Shown here piece by piece: positions 20,264-29,369 of a stretch of 62,764 bases of DNA. The notes below the pieces were generated by a model that saw nothing but the letters and a program-made list of their open reading frames with translations, ran no database searches and had not been told where the DNA came from. Origin of the DNA: Planctomycetota bacterium (GTDB lineage: Bacteria > Planctomycetota > Planctomycetia > Pirellulales > UBA7805); contig QQVP01000128.1 of NCBI GenBank assembly GCA_003389215.1, positions 1-62,764 of the forward strand, given 5' to 3'. A program made the position numbers and the translations under genes. Numbering within the stretch: the first letter of the stretch is position 1; every line of letters begins with the position of its first letter.

Positions 20264-20394
20264 CCTCGCCGGACTGCCAACCGCCGCAAGTAACCGCTAA
20301 TCTTCCGGTTTCCACAACCTGCACTTCAGTCGGCCGAGCGCTCCCATCGCAGGCTCGCCGATGAGCCGCTCGACGCAGCTCGCTCGGGCTTTCC

Positions 20395-21678
20395 ATGGCA
20401 AAACGCAAACAACGAAGAGCGTCGGCGAAAACGGCCGCCCCCACGACCGCGAAGGGCTCGTCGGGGCCCGCCAAGTCCTCCTCAGCGCCCGCCAAGGCCA
20501 AGAAGAGCCCCGCCAAAAAGAAGGCCACAGAGAAAAACCCCGTCAAGAAGAAGGCGAAGAAGAAGCGTGGCGGTGCGACGACATCGTCGAGCCCTGATTC
20601 CAGCGCGCCATCGCCAGCCACCTTACGGCGCCAGCTCGATCGCCTCGATCGCGAGATCATCGACAAGATCAACGAACGGGCTCGCTGCGTTCTCGATCTG
20701 ACCGCCGGCGAGAACAGCACGATTGCCCGCGAGACCAGTTCCAGTCGCAACCTGCAATCGATCGAGCGGGCCGTGTCGGCCAGTGCCGGTCCCCTGCCCG
20801 AGACGGCCGTACGGGCGGTGGTGCGCGAGGTCATCAGCGGCATCAAGTCGCTCGAGAAGGTCGTTCGCGTTGCCTTTCTCGGCCCCGCCTTTAGCTATTC
20901 GCACCTGGCCACGATTCATCGCTTTGGTCAGTCGGTCGACTTCTTGCCGCTGGGCACCATCGGCAGCGTGTTCGAAGAAGTCGCCCGCGGTCAGGCCGAT
21001 TACGGGGTCGTGCCCGTCGACAACTCGACCGACGGCCGCATTGCCGACACGCTGGAGAACTTCACCCGCTGCGACGTGAAGATCTGCGGCGAGGTGAATC
21101 TGCAGATCCACCATAATCTGCTCGGCCGCTGCGCGCGCAGCGAGGTCCGCGAGGTTTACAGTCGTCCGCAGGCGCTCTCGCAGTGTCGTCGCTGGCTGGC
21201 CACGCACGTTCCGTCGGCCCGCACCATCGAAGTGACCAGCACCGCCACCGCGGCCCAGCTGGCCCACGACAAGAAAGGCGCCGCCGCCGTGGCCAGCGTG
21301 CAGGCGGGCACGAATTACGGCCTCGACGTGCTGGCCGCCGACATCGAGGACAATCCCGACAATCTCACCCGATTTGCCGTGATCGGCAGCACCTCCGGCG
21401 AGCGGACCGGCAACGATAAGACCTCACTCATGCTGCAGGTGGCCCATCATCCGGGCAGCCTGGCCGACGCCCTGACCGTTCTCAAACGCAACCGCATCAA
21501 CATGACCTGGATCGAATCGTTCCCGGTCATCGGCGCGCGGGGCGAGTACCTGTTCTTCATCGAACTCGAAGGACACGCCGACGATTTGCGGATGCGACGG
21601 GCGCTGAAGTCGCTCGCCGGCAAGACGACGCGGCTGGAGACGCTCGGTTCCTATGCCCGTTCCGAGCCGGTGAAGTGA
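20395..21678 (+). CDS. pheA: Bifunctional chorismate mutase / prephenate dehydratase with Lys-rich N-terminal tail
   Basis: 427 residues, about 40-60 longer than usual. Residues 1-72 are a Lys/Ala/Ser/Pro-rich tail (AKKSPAKKKATEKNPVKKK) resembling histone H1 tails. The chorismate mutase domain follows (about 75-155, LRRQLDRLDREIIDKINERA). Next comes prephenate dehydratase (about 155-340, VAFLGPAFSYSHLA, YGVVPVDNSTDGRIADTL and the conserved TRFAVIG). The ACT domain for phenylalanine feedback ends the protein (about 345-425, LMLQVAHHPGSLADAL, WIESFPV). It converts chorismate to prephenate and then phenylpyruvate. No other in-frame ATG exists before the catalytic domain, so the tail appears genuinely translated. 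It is divergent from dnaK. Confidence 0.9.
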   Translation: MAKRKQRRASAKTAAPTTAKGSSGPAKSSSAPAKAKKSPAKKKATEKNPVKKKAKKKRGGATTSSSPDSSAPSPATLRRQLDRLDREIIDKINERARCVLDLTAGENSTIARETSSSRNLQSIERAVSASAGPLPETAVRAVVREVISGIKSLEKVVRVAFLGPAFSYSHLATIHRFGQSVDFLPLGTIGSVFEEVARGQADYGVVPVDNSTDGRIADTLENFTRCDVKICGEVNLQIHHNLLGRCARSEVREVYSRPQALSQCRRWLATHVPSARTIEVTSTATAAQLAHDKKGAAAVASVQAGTNYGLDVLAADIEDNPDNLTRFAVIGSTSGERTGNDKTSLMLQVAHHPGSLADALTVLKRNRINMTWIESFPVIGARGEYLFFIELEGHADDLRMRRALKSLAGKTTRLETLGSYARSEPVK

Positions 21679-21915
21679 CACACCGCGCGGGAATGTGGCG
21701 CAGCGGCGCGGGGATTGCCAGGTCGCCGAGCGATCGGGATATTGGGATATTATTGATGGCTGCGTTGTTAATGAGCCCTTCGCGGCGGCAGTGATAGCTG
21801 GAATGCCGGCCTCCCGCTGGTCGGCCTGGTTCATTGGCTGCGCAGGACTCAATAGAGGCTTCGACCGACGGAAGAGAGTACGAGACGACGACCTGGACCT
21901 CTGCTGGAGACCTTC

Positions 21916-22689
21916 ATGAGACGCCCCTTCATCGCCGGTAACTGGAAGATGAACCTCGATCGCGCGGCCGCCGTCGATCTGGCCACGGCCATTGTCGCGC
22001 GGGCCGGCGAGTTCGCCGCCGTGGACGTCGCGGTTTGCCCCCCGAGTGTCTATCTCGAAGCGGTCGCCGGGGCGATCGGCAAAGTGACCGTGGGACTCGG
22101 CGCTCAGAACATGTATCACGAGGCCAAGGGAGCCTTCACGGGCGAGTTGAGCGCCGGCATGCTGCTCGATCTCGGCTGCCAGTTCGTGATTCTCGGCCAC
22201 AGCGAACGCCGGCACATCCTCGGCGAAACCGACGAGGACGTGAATCGCAAAGTCCACGCCGCGCTGGCGGCCGGACTGACGCCCATCGTCTGCGTCGGCG
22301 AGACGCTCGACGAGCGCGAGGCGGGCGACACGACGACCGTCATCAGCCGGCAATTCGACGGCTCTCTGGCTGGTCTGTCCGACGAGCAGGCGGCCGGGAT
22401 CGTGATCGCCTACGAACCGGTCTGGGCCATCGGCACCGGCAAAGTGGCCACCCCCGACCAGGCCGAGGAGGTGCATCTCGATCTTCGCAAGATGCTCACC
22501 GGGCGATACAATGAGGCCACGGCCGAGGCGGTCCGCATTCAATACGGCGGTAGCGTGAAGCCGGACAACGCGTCCGAGTTGCTCGCCCAGGCGAACGTCG
22601 ACGGCGCGTTGGTCGGGGGGGCCAGCCTAAAGGCGGACGACTTTCTCGCCATTGTCGCCGCTGCCGCGGGAAGCCAGACGCCTGTCTAG
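21916..22689 (+). CDS. tpiA: Triosephosphate isomerase
   Basis: 257 residues, standard length. Catalytic residues are visible: K11 in AGNWKMN, H95 in ILGHSERR, E167 in AYEPVWAIGTG. The phosphate-binding GG motifs near the C-terminus (IQYGGSVKP, GALVGGASL) are complete. It interconverts dihydroxyacetone phosphate and glyceraldehyde 3-phosphate in the cytoplasm. It is the first gene of a tight plus-strand run with secG (54 bp downstream), yicC, gmk, rpoZ, coaC and coaB. Confidence 0.97.
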   Translation: MRRPFIAGNWKMNLDRAAAVDLATAIVARAGEFAAVDVAVCPPSVYLEAVAGAIGKVTVGLGAQNMYHEAKGAFTGELSAGMLLDLGCQFVILGHSERRHILGETDEDVNRKVHAALAAGLTPIVCVGETLDEREAGDTTTVISRQFDGSLAGLSDEQAAGIVIAYEPVWAIGTGKVATPDQAEEVHLDLRKMLTGRYNEATAEAVRIQYGGSVKPDNASELLAQANVDGALVGGASLKADDFLAIVAAAAGSQTPV

Positions 22690-22743
22690 GTCGAGTCGCG
22701 AGATCGCCCCCGCCGCCGCTGACAACCAATTTGGGAAACAAAA

Positions 22744-23109
22744 ATGCTCACGTTTTTTATGCTGCTGCTGATTGTCGCGGCGCTGTTCATGATTCTACTG
22801 GTGCTGGTGCAGCGCGGTCGCGGCGGCGGATTGGCCGGGGCCCTCGGCGGCATGGGCGGCCAGAGCGCTTTCGGAGCCAAGGCCGGCGACACCTTCACCC
22901 GCATTACCATGTGGGCCTCGGCGGCGTGGATCCTGCTCTGTGTGGGAACCGTGCTGGCGGTCAATGCCGGGGGCGAGTCGGACCAACTGGGAAACCAGCC
23001 AGCGGGCATGAACGCGCCGCGGACGGTCGCACCGGCCAGTCCCGACGGTTCGACCCCGGCGTCGCCGACCACGCCCGCCCCGGGCGGCGAGAACGATGCC
23101 GGCAGCTAA
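22744..23109 (+). CDS. secG: Preprotein translocase subunit SecG
   Basis: 121 residues with two hydrophobic helices (about 2-20 and 55-76) joined by the typical Gly-rich loop ([22 protein letters not shown]), which identifies SecG of the SecYEG channel. The C-terminal ~45 residues are Pro/Thr/Ala-rich and probably disordered, an extension seen in many planctomycete SecG proteins. The tpiA-secG order is common in bacteria. Confidence 0.92.
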   Translation: MLTFFMLLLIVAALFMILLVLVQRGRGGGLAGALGGMGGQSAFGAKAGDTFTRITMWASAAWILLCVGTVLAVNAGGESDQLGNQPAGMNAPRTVAPASPDGSTPASPTTPAPGGENDAGS

Positions 23110-23160
23110 CGCGCCGCACGCGTGCGCGACAACGTCCCCTGGGCGGAAGGGAGTCCTGGT

Positions 23161-24051
23161 TTGTTGTTGAGCATGACCGGTCATGGCGAGGCGCAAGAGA
23201 CCGCCGACGGCGTCACCGTGTCGGTTGAGCTGCGGACGCTCAACAGCCGCTATCTGAAGGTCAGTACCCGACTGAGCGACGGCTACGGTTCGCTCGAGTC
23301 GCAGGTCGAGGCGGTCGTCCGCCGACAGGTTCACCGGGGCACCGCGCAGGTGACCGTCCACGTTCGGCGTGACGAAGCGGCCGAAAACTATCGCTTCAAC
23401 GAGGACGTGCTGGCCGCCTACTGGCAGCAGCTCGAGAAACTGACCAGCGACGGACGGCTTTCGGAAAACGCCGCGCCCATTTCCTTGGACAACCTACTCA
23501 TGCTGCCGGGCGTCATCCAACAAGCGGCTGCCGTCGCCCAGCCGGCTGAGGACTGGCCGCTGATCGAGTCGGTGCTCACGGCGGCCCTGGCCGACCTGGC
23601 CGCCATGCGGCGACGCGAGGGCGATTCGATGCAGGCCGATCTGCTGGCCAACCTCGGACAGATCGATACCGAGCTCGATGCCATCTCGGCCCGAGCCCCT
23701 CAGGTCGCCGAGGCCTATCAACAACGGCTGACCGAGCGACTCAAGAAGCTACTTGCGGATTACGACATCGCGGTCGAGCCGGCCGATGTGATTCGCGAAG
23801 TCGGACTGTTCGCCGAGCGGAGCGACATCTCGGAAGAGATCGTTCGCCTGCGCAGCCACACCGAGCAATTTCGCGAGACGACCGACGGCGAAGAGAACCC
23901 CGGACGAAAGCTCGAATTCGTCACCCAGGAAATGTTCCGCGAGACGAACACGATCGGCTCGAAGGCCAACGACGCGCAAATCTCGAAGCACGTGATCGAA
24001 ATCAAAGGGGCCATCGAGCGAATTCGCGAGATGATTCAAAACGTCGAGTAA
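23161..24051 (+). CDS. YicC/YloC family endoribonuclease
   Basis: I choose the TTG start at 23161, because a strong GGAAGGGAG precedes it by 7 nt and it gives LLLSMTGHGEAQ, the family N-terminus (usually MIxSMTGFG). ATG 23173 is the alternative. The 296-residue product has both family parts: the N-terminal domain (VELRTLNSRYLKVSTRL) and the C-terminal DUF1732 domain ending NTIGSKANDAQISKHVIEIKG. YicC proteins are stress-related RNases. It lies directly upstream of gmk, the conserved bacterial order. Confidence 0.93.
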   Translation: MLLSMTGHGEAQETADGVTVSVELRTLNSRYLKVSTRLSDGYGSLESQVEAVVRRQVHRGTAQVTVHVRRDEAAENYRFNEDVLAAYWQQLEKLTSDGRLSENAAPISLDNLLMLPGVIQQAAAVAQPAEDWPLIESVLTAALADLAAMRRREGDSMQADLLANLGQIDTELDAISARAPQVAEAYQQRLTERLKKLLADYDIAVEPADVIREVGLFAERSDISEEIVRLRSHTEQFRETTDGEENPGRKLEFVTQEMFRETNTIGSKANDAQISKHVIEIKGAIERIREMIQNVE

Positions 24052-24075
24052 CGTCGAGACGAGTCGGTCGACGCC

Positions 24076-24666
24076 ATGGAAACGCCCCCCGCATCGCAAA
24101 CGCCCGGCAAGCTGGTCGTGATCTCCGGTCCCTCCGGCGCGGGCAAGACGACTGTGTTGCGGCGGGTCTTCGACCAGGCCCAGGTCCCGCTGGTGGCCAG
24201 TGTTTCGGCCACCACGCGTCCGCCGCGCCAGGGCGAGGTCGATGGCCGCGACTACCATTTCCTGACGGACGAGGAATTCCAACGCCGTCGTGCGGCCGGC
24301 GAGTTTCTCGAGTGCTTCGAGGTGTTCGGCCGCGGCTACTGGTACGGGACACTTCGCAAGGCGGTAACCCCTGGCCTCGCGGCAGGAAAATGGGTAGTCT
24401 TAGAAATCGATGTCGACGGCGCGATGTCGGTCCTGGAGCAGTATCCCGCCGCGATCTCGATCTTTATCCGGCCTCGATCGCTCGACGAACTGCGCCGTCG
24501 ACTGCAGGAAAGAGGCACGGAAACCGCGGAGCAATTGGCCCGCCGGCTGGAAGTTGCCCGCCACGAAATTTCCCTCGAACACCGATACCGGCACCTGGTC
24601 ATCAACGACGACGTCGACCGGGCCGCCGAGGAAATCTGCCAGATTCTCAGCGGAGCAGGAGAATAA
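24076..24666 (+). CDS. gmk: Guanylate kinase
   Basis: 196 residues. The P-loop GPSGAGKT lies at residues 18-25. The GMP-binding segment (SATTRPPRQGEVDGRDYHFLTDEEF) and EIDVDGA follow in the standard order. It phosphorylates GMP to GDP. It sits 24 bp after yicC and 5 bp before rpoZ, suggesting translational coupling within one operon. Confidence 0.97.
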   Translation: METPPASQTPGKLVVISGPSGAGKTTVLRRVFDQAQVPLVASVSATTRPPRQGEVDGRDYHFLTDEEFQRRRAAGEFLECFEVFGRGYWYGTLRKAVTPGLAAGKWVVLEIDVDGAMSVLEQYPAAISIFIRPRSLDELRRRLQERGTETAEQLARRLEVARHEISLEHRYRHLVINDDVDRAAEEICQILSGAGE

Positions 24667-24671
24667 GTCGC

Positions 24672-24935
24672 ATGCTCGACGAATTGCGTGAAGAAGAAAT
24701 CGTGAACAAGGTCGGCGGTCGTTTCAAGCTCTCGACGCTCATCCAGAAGCGGCTCGTGGCGCTCAACGGCGGCAGCCGGCCGCTCGTGCAGCTCGACGGC
24801 GCCAGCAACATCGAGATCGTCATCCAGGAAATCATCCAAGACAAGATCTATCTCGATTCTTCCTCCAATCTGCGGATGGCCGAAGAGACGGCCGATGCCG
24901 GTGGACCGCCCGAGCTCGACCTCGAGAATCTCTAG
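24672..24935 (+). CDS. rpoZ: RNA polymerase omega subunit
   Basis: The 87-residue product starts MLDELREEEIVNKVGGRFKL, with the omega core (STLIQKRLVALNGG) and a C-terminal acidic tail. Context confirms it, since gmk-rpoZ-coaBC is a conserved bacterial order. It assists assembly of the RNA polymerase beta-prime subunit. GGAGCAGGAG lies upstream within the end of gmk. Confidence 0.9.
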   Translation: MLDELREEEIVNKVGGRFKLSTLIQKRLVALNGGSRPLVQLDGASNIEIVIQEIIQDKIYLDSSSNLRMAEETADAGGPPELDLENL

Positions 24936-24963
24936 TCGACAACACCTCGAGGCAAACCTCTTG

Positions 24964-25512
24964 ATGCAAGGTCGCGAGCTGCTGCTGGGTGTCGCGGGCG
25001 GCGTGGCTGCCTTCAAGGCGGCCGCCCTGACCAGCCAACTCGTGCAAAGCGGGGCCCGTGTCACCGTCGTCATGACGGCCGCGGCCCAACACTTCATCGG
25101 TCGGGCGACGTTCGAGGCCCTCACCGGACGCCCTGTGCATCGCGACATGTTCGACCCCGTCGACTGCCCGCTGGGCGCCCACATCGAACTCGCCGAACGG
25201 GCGGAACTGATGTGCGTGGCCCCCGCGACCGCCAACTTCATGGCCAAGGCGGCCGGCGGTCTGGCCGACGATCTGTTGAGCACGCTTTACCTGACCAACC
25301 CCGGTCCGCTGCTGCTGGCCCCCGCGATGAACTCCGACATGTGGGAGAAACCCGCGGTCCAGCGAAATCTCGCTCAGCTGCGCGAGGACGGGGCGATCAT
25401 CGTCGATCCCGAGTCGGGCTGGCTCAGTTGTCGCAAGACTGGCACGGGCCGAATGGCCTCGCCCGAGACGATCCACGCCGCCATCGCCGCGGAGTTCGCG
25501 AAACTCGGCTAA
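24964..25512 (+). CDS. coaC: Phosphopantothenoylcysteine decarboxylase (standalone CoaC)
   Basis: Start ATG 24964 (MQGRELLLGVAGGVAAFKA) gives a 182-residue flavoprotein; the longer frame would overlap rpoZ. Family signatures are present: GGVAAFKA at the FMN site, the catalytic His in LGAHIELAE, the APAMNSDMW motif, and the substrate-clamp Cys in GWLSCRKTGTGRMA. It decarboxylates 4'-phosphopantothenoylcysteine in CoA synthesis. In most bacteria CoaC is fused to CoaB; here the ligase is the separate next gene (34 bp gap). Confidence 0.92.
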   Translation: MQGRELLLGVAGGVAAFKAAALTSQLVQSGARVTVVMTAAAQHFIGRATFEALTGRPVHRDMFDPVDCPLGAHIELAERAELMCVAPATANFMAKAAGGLADDLLSTLYLTNPGPLLLAPAMNSDMWEKPAVQRNLAQLREDGAIIVDPESGWLSCRKTGTGRMASPETIHAAIAAEFAKLG

Positions 25513-25546
25513 ACGGTCGGCCCCGCTCGCCAGAAGATCGGTCGCC

Positions 25547-26182
25547 ATGGCACGCATCCTCATCACCTCCGGGCCAACGCGACAGTACCTCGACCCGGTC
25601 CGCTATCTGACCAACGCCTCGAGCGGTCGCATGGGTCGGGCGCTGGTCGAGGCCGCACAGCAGCGGGGCCACGAGGTCGTGTTGGTGACCGGCCCGGTCG
25701 ACATCGAGTATCCCGAGGATGTGGAGACGCTCCGTGTCGTGTCGACCGAAGAGATGCTCGCCGCCGCGCGCGAGGCCTTTGCCAGCTGCGACGGAATGAT
25801 CGGCGCGGCGGCCCCCTGCGACTATCGACCGGTCCGCGTAGAAGAGGGCAAGATCGCCAAGACGGGCGAGCCGCTCGCCTTGCAACTGATCGAGACCGAC
25901 GACATCGTCGCCACGTTGGCCGAAAACAAGGGCGGCAAATGGGTCGTCGGCTTCGCCCTGGAGACGGAGGATCATCGGCTCCGGGCCCTGGCCAAGCTGG
26001 AACGCAAGAGCTGCGATCTGATGGTCCTCAACGGACCCGAGGCGATGCACTCGCTGGAAAACCACGTCGAAGTGCTCGACGCCGCCGGCAACGTCCTGGG
26101 GACCTTTGCCGGGCCGAAGGAAGAGGTCGCCCGCGGCATCTTCACGATTATCCAGGCGCAGCTGATAGCCGGTCGCTCCTGA
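25547..26182 (+). CDS. coaB: Phosphopantothenate-cysteine ligase (standalone CoaB)
   Basis: 211 residues. It opens with the CTP/phosphopantothenate-binding signature TSGPTRQYLDPVRYLTNASS followed by GRMG; AAPCDYRP and the lysine-bearing GKIAKTG segment also fit CoaB. It joins cysteine to phosphopantothenate with CTP in step two of CoA synthesis. The gene follows coaC directly, so the usual CoaBC fusion is split and in reversed order relative to pathway flow but colinear with the fused protein. Confidence 0.92.
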   Translation: MARILITSGPTRQYLDPVRYLTNASSGRMGRALVEAAQQRGHEVVLVTGPVDIEYPEDVETLRVVSTEEMLAAAREAFASCDGMIGAAAPCDYRPVRVEEGKIAKTGEPLALQLIETDDIVATLAENKGGKWVVGFALETEDHRLRALAKLERKSCDLMVLNGPEAMHSLENHVEVLDAAGNVLGTFAGPKEEVARGIFTIIQAQLIAGRS

Positions 26183-26398
26183 CGGGGCCGCGACCGTCGC
26201 AGTCGGTCGTGTCTTGAACGTGGCTCGTCGGCGCGAGCGCGGGCCGGGTATCCGTGGTGCTCGCCTCAAGTAGAATGGGAGGTGCGCGAACGCGCGGGCT
26301 CGTCGGCCGCCGGCACGTTGGCCGCCCCCGCATCTCCTGCCTTCTCCCTGCCCTCGTCGTGATGTTCCCACGTTGGCCGCTTGCCGCGAGCGCTTCCG

Positions 26399-27760
26399 AT
26401 GATCCGCAATACGCTTTATCTGCCGGAGCTTCGCGAGATGCTCGCCGAGGGCGATGCCGCCGGACTGGGTGAGTTCTGCACCGCGATTCACCCGGCGCGA
26501 ACCGCCGAGTTCATGGAAGGGCTCGACGCGGCCGAAGTTTGGGAGGTGCTGCGACACGCCGAGCCGATGCGGCGGGCCGAGATATTCAGCTTCCTCGAGC
26601 AGCCGCGTCAGGTCGAAATGCTCGAGACGCTCGACCCGCAGGAGATGGCCGAGTTGGTCGCCGACCTGGCCCACGACGACCGCGTCGACATCCTGCAGGA
26701 TGCCGAGCCGCAGACGGTCGAAGAACTGCTGCCGCTGGTGCCCGATGAAGAGCGGCGCGACATTCTGCGGCTGAGTGCCTATCCCGAGGACACGGCCGGG
26801 GCGATTATGACCTCGGAGTATGCCCGGCTCAACGAGGACGACACGATCGACGCGGCGGTCGAGGCGATTACCAGGAGTCTTCGCGAGGGCGACCTGCAAA
26901 CGATCAACTATCTTTACGTCGTCGACAAAGCGGACCACTTGCGGGGCGTCGTCTCGGTGGCCCAGTTGCTCTCGGCCTTGGCCAAGCCCGCGATGCAAAT
27001 CGGCGACATCATGAATCAATCGGTGGTGTCGGTCGATGTCGACGCCGACCAGGAGAAGGTCGCGGCGGAAGTGGCTCGCTACGACTTTGCCGCGATTCCC
27101 GTCGTCGACGCGGAACACCACATGCTCGGCGTGATCACCCACGACGACGTCATCGACGTGGTGCGTGAAGAGGCCGTCGAAGACGCCCAGCGAATCGGTG
27201 CTGTCGATCCGCTCGAGGAGACCTACCTGGAAACGTCGCTCTTGACGCTCACCTGGAAGCGCGGCATCTGGCTGATCATCCTCTTCTTCGGCGCGCTGCT
27301 GACCGCCATCGCGCTCCGCGGCTACGAAGATCGACTCGCCCAGTGGGCCTGGTTGGTGCTCTTCATTCCGCTGGTGATCTCCAGCGGCGGCAACTCCGGC
27401 AGCCAGTCGGCCACGCTGATTATCTCTGCGCTGGCGGCCGGGCACATCTCGCTGACCGACTGGTCACGGATCGTGGTCCGCGAACTGGTGCAGGGAATCC
27501 TACTCGGCGCGTTTCTCGGTCTGATCGGTTACGGGGCCGCCCGCATGCTGGGCGTGGCCTCGTTCGACGCGGCCGTCGTGCCGATCACGCTCCTACTGGT
27601 CGTGCTCTGCGGCACGCTGACCGGCTCCCTGCTGCCGCTGCTGTTTCGTCGCTTGGGCTTCGACCCGGCGATCATGAGCACGCCGTTCGTGGCCGGCATC
27701 ATCGACCTGGTCGGCATCGTCATCTACATGACGGTCGCGAGCCGCTTGCTGGCGGCGTAA
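26399..27760 (+). CDS. mgtE: Magnesium transporter MgtE
   Basis: Start ATG 26399 (MIRNTLYLPELREML) gives 453 residues, the usual length. An N-terminal MgtE_N superhelical domain is followed by two CBS domains (about 135-255, DDTIDAAVEAI ... IGDIMNQSVVSVD) that sense intracellular Mg. Five membrane helices complete it (about 280-450), with SSGGNSGSQSATLII matching the pore signature. It is a homodimeric Mg2+ channel closed by high cytoplasmic Mg. It lies 216 bp after coaB; no Mg-responsive riboswitch was recognised in that gap. Confidence 0.95.
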   Translation: MIRNTLYLPELREMLAEGDAAGLGEFCTAIHPARTAEFMEGLDAAEVWEVLRHAEPMRRAEIFSFLEQPRQVEMLETLDPQEMAELVADLAHDDRVDILQDAEPQTVEELLPLVPDEERRDILRLSAYPEDTAGAIMTSEYARLNEDDTIDAAVEAITRSLREGDLQTINYLYVVDKADHLRGVVSVAQLLSALAKPAMQIGDIMNQSVVSVDVDADQEKVAAEVARYDFAAIPVVDAEHHMLGVITHDDVIDVVREEAVEDAQRIGAVDPLEETYLETSLLTLTWKRGIWLIILFFGALLTAIALRGYEDRLAQWAWLVLFIPLVISSGGNSGSQSATLIISALAAGHISLTDWSRIVVRELVQGILLGAFLGLIGYGAARMLGVASFDAAVVPITLLLVVLCGTLTGSLLPLLFRRLGFDPAIMSTPFVAGIIDLVGIVIYMTVASRLLAA

Positions 27761-27816
27761 GACGCGTGACGACGGCCGTCGCGGAGCGCGAATCTCGACG
27801 GATTTACACGTCGGAA

Positions 27817-28152
27817 TTACACGTCGAGCAAGCCGCTGCCCACGTAGAGCTGCAGCACCTGGCTCTGCACTTTGATCGCCCGAATCAACACCCACACCTG
27901 TTCGGGACTGAACTCCTGCGGGTCGCTGCTGGCGAGCGCTTCCAACTCGGCCGTCATGGCGGCGTGCTGATCGGTAGCCGCCTGCAGCTTGAGATTGGTC
28001 TCCTGCCAGGCATCCGCCAAACGATGCTCGTCATCCAGCTCTTCGACGGCGTCGACAGCGTTGGTGAGCAGCAGACAGAGACGGGCCACGTCGAGCGGTG
28101 CCGCGTCGGGCTGAATCTGCTGGATTCGTTGGGCCAGTTGTTGACAGTCCAT
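27817..28152 (-). CDS. Hypothetical helical protein
   Basis: ATG at 28152 preceded by GAGG at good spacing gives 111 residues (MDCQQLAQRIQQIQPDAAPLDV...). The sequence is almost entirely amphipathic helix (VDAVEELDDEHRLADAWQETN, HAAMTAELEALA) without a signal peptide or membrane segment. No family was recognised. It is convergent with mgtE and divergent from pdxJ. The open frame extends to 28386, but that region is compositionally non-coding. Confidence 0.65.
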   Translation of the reverse strand: MDCQQLAQRIQQIQPDAAPLDVARLCLLLTNAVDAVEELDDEHRLADAWQETNLKLQAATDQHAAMTAELEALASSDPQEFSPEQVWVLIRAIKVQSQVLQLYVGSGLLDV

Positions 28153-28582
28153 CTCAAGTTCCTCGATCAAAGTTGCCGTTTCGAATTCGCGGGAGCCGCG
28201 TGGGCGAGTGAACACTCGCTGGGGAAGGAAACCCCCAATGGCGGCGCGTGACGTGGCCGCTGCCGGCGAGTCGTTCGCTACACAAAGGAAGTCTAGCACG
28301 CCGAATTCTGCGCCTCGGATGAGCGTCTCGGCTTCCTTAGTTTTTTTGGTGTGGCGGCGCAACACATAGTCCCTGCAGAACCGCACCCCACGAAGTCGCC
28401 GCGGCTCGCGGTTTCCGCATCGTGCTTACCGCCGTCGGCACATTCCCTCGCATCGGAAGCACCGGTATAATTCGACCCTTGGTTTGCCGAGGCATGCGGC
28501 GCGCAGGGCCGTGGCGGCGGCCCGGTGCCAACATGTCAGGCAGCGGACCGGGCGAGCGGTCGGATTCTTGTTTGAGGCCAAC
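28153..28582. other. Divergent intergenic region before pdxJ
   Basis: 430 bp without a gene. It includes a perfect TATAAT at 28466-28471 on the plus strand, about 112 nt upstream of pdxJ, and a T7 run near 28340. Confidence 0.5.
28466..28471 (+). promoter_or_regulatory. -10 element candidate for pdxJ
   Basis: TATAAT in the context CGGTATAATTCG. The hexamer 17 bp upstream (TTCCCT) is a poor -35, as for the candidate at 3415. Confidence 0.35.
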
Positions 28583-29299
28583 ATGGCGGAACTGGGTGTC
28601 AACGTCGATCACGTCGCCACGGTGCGGCAGGCCCGCCGCGCCGCCGAACCCGATCCGGTTTGGGCGGCGGCACTCGCGGAACTTGGCGGGGCCGACGGCA
28701 TCACGGTCCATCTCCGCGAAGATCGTCGCCACATCCAGGATCGCGACGTGCAGGTGCTGCGGGAAACGACACGCGTGAAGCTCAACCTGGAAATGGCCTG
28801 CGTCGACGAGATCGCCGAGCTGGCTTGCCGCCTGCGACCGCAGCAAGTCACCCTGGTGCCGGAGAAGCGTGAGGAAATCACCACCGAAGGCGGACTCGAC
28901 GTCGCCGGGCAGCCGGGCACGGTCACCGACTACGTGCGCAAGCTCCAGGACGCGGGCATCGTGGTAAGCCTGTTCATCGATGCCGAGGCGTCGCAAATCG
29001 AGGCCGCAGCCGAAACGGGTGCCGAGGCGGTCGAACTGCACACCGGTCAGTACGGCGAAGCTGTCGACCCCGCGGCGCAGGAGGCGGAGCTCGTCAAGCT
29101 CAGCAGCGCCGGACGACTGGTCCGCCAGGCCGAGCTGGTTCTGCACGCCGGACACGGACTGAACTATCAGAACGTCTGCCCCGTGGCGAGCATTGAAGGA
29201 ATGTGCGAGCTGAACATCGGACACAGCATCGTCGCCCGCGCGGTCATGGTCGGCATGCAACAGGCGGTTCGCGAAATGAAGGACCTGATCACGCGCTAA
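28583..29299 (+). CDS. pdxJ: Pyridoxine 5'-phosphate synthase
   Basis: I choose ATG 28583 ([18 protein letters not shown]), the family N-terminus, rather than the longer frame. The 238 residues show [23 protein letters not shown], the catalytic Glu region LNLEMA and the conserved [19 protein letters not shown]. It condenses 3-amino-1-hydroxyacetone phosphate with deoxyxylulose phosphate to make pyridoxine phosphate. The gene is 70 bp upstream of dapA. Confidence 0.96.
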   Translation: MAELGVNVDHVATVRQARRAAEPDPVWAAALAELGGADGITVHLREDRRHIQDRDVQVLRETTRVKLNLEMACVDEIAELACRLRPQQVTLVPEKREEITTEGGLDVAGQPGTVTDYVRKLQDAGIVVSLFIDAEASQIEAAAETGAEAVELHTGQYGEAVDPAAQEAELVKLSSAGRLVRQAELVLHAGHGLNYQNVCPVASIEGMCELNIGHSIVARAVMVGMQQAVREMKDLITR

Positions 29300-29369
29300 G
29301 CAGGCGTCACGCCGCCGGGCACGACGCCGCACGCGACCAAGGAAAGCAAGGAAAGAAGGAAGCCAAGTC

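Larger units (their letters stand above)
19885..20394. other. Divergent dnaK / pheA regulatory region
   Basis: 510 bp between divergent starts with no gene. It contains two 15-bp dyad sites and a half site at 20209-20280. AT-rich sequence at 20130-20185 is a likely dnaK promoter area, but no convincing -35/-10 pair was assigned. Confidence 0.55.

Noticed and set aside
19885..20394. CIRCE element (HrcA operator) upstream of dnaK
   Set aside because: The TTAGCACTC-N9-GAGTGCTAA pattern or a near match is absent; the dyads present are of a different type.
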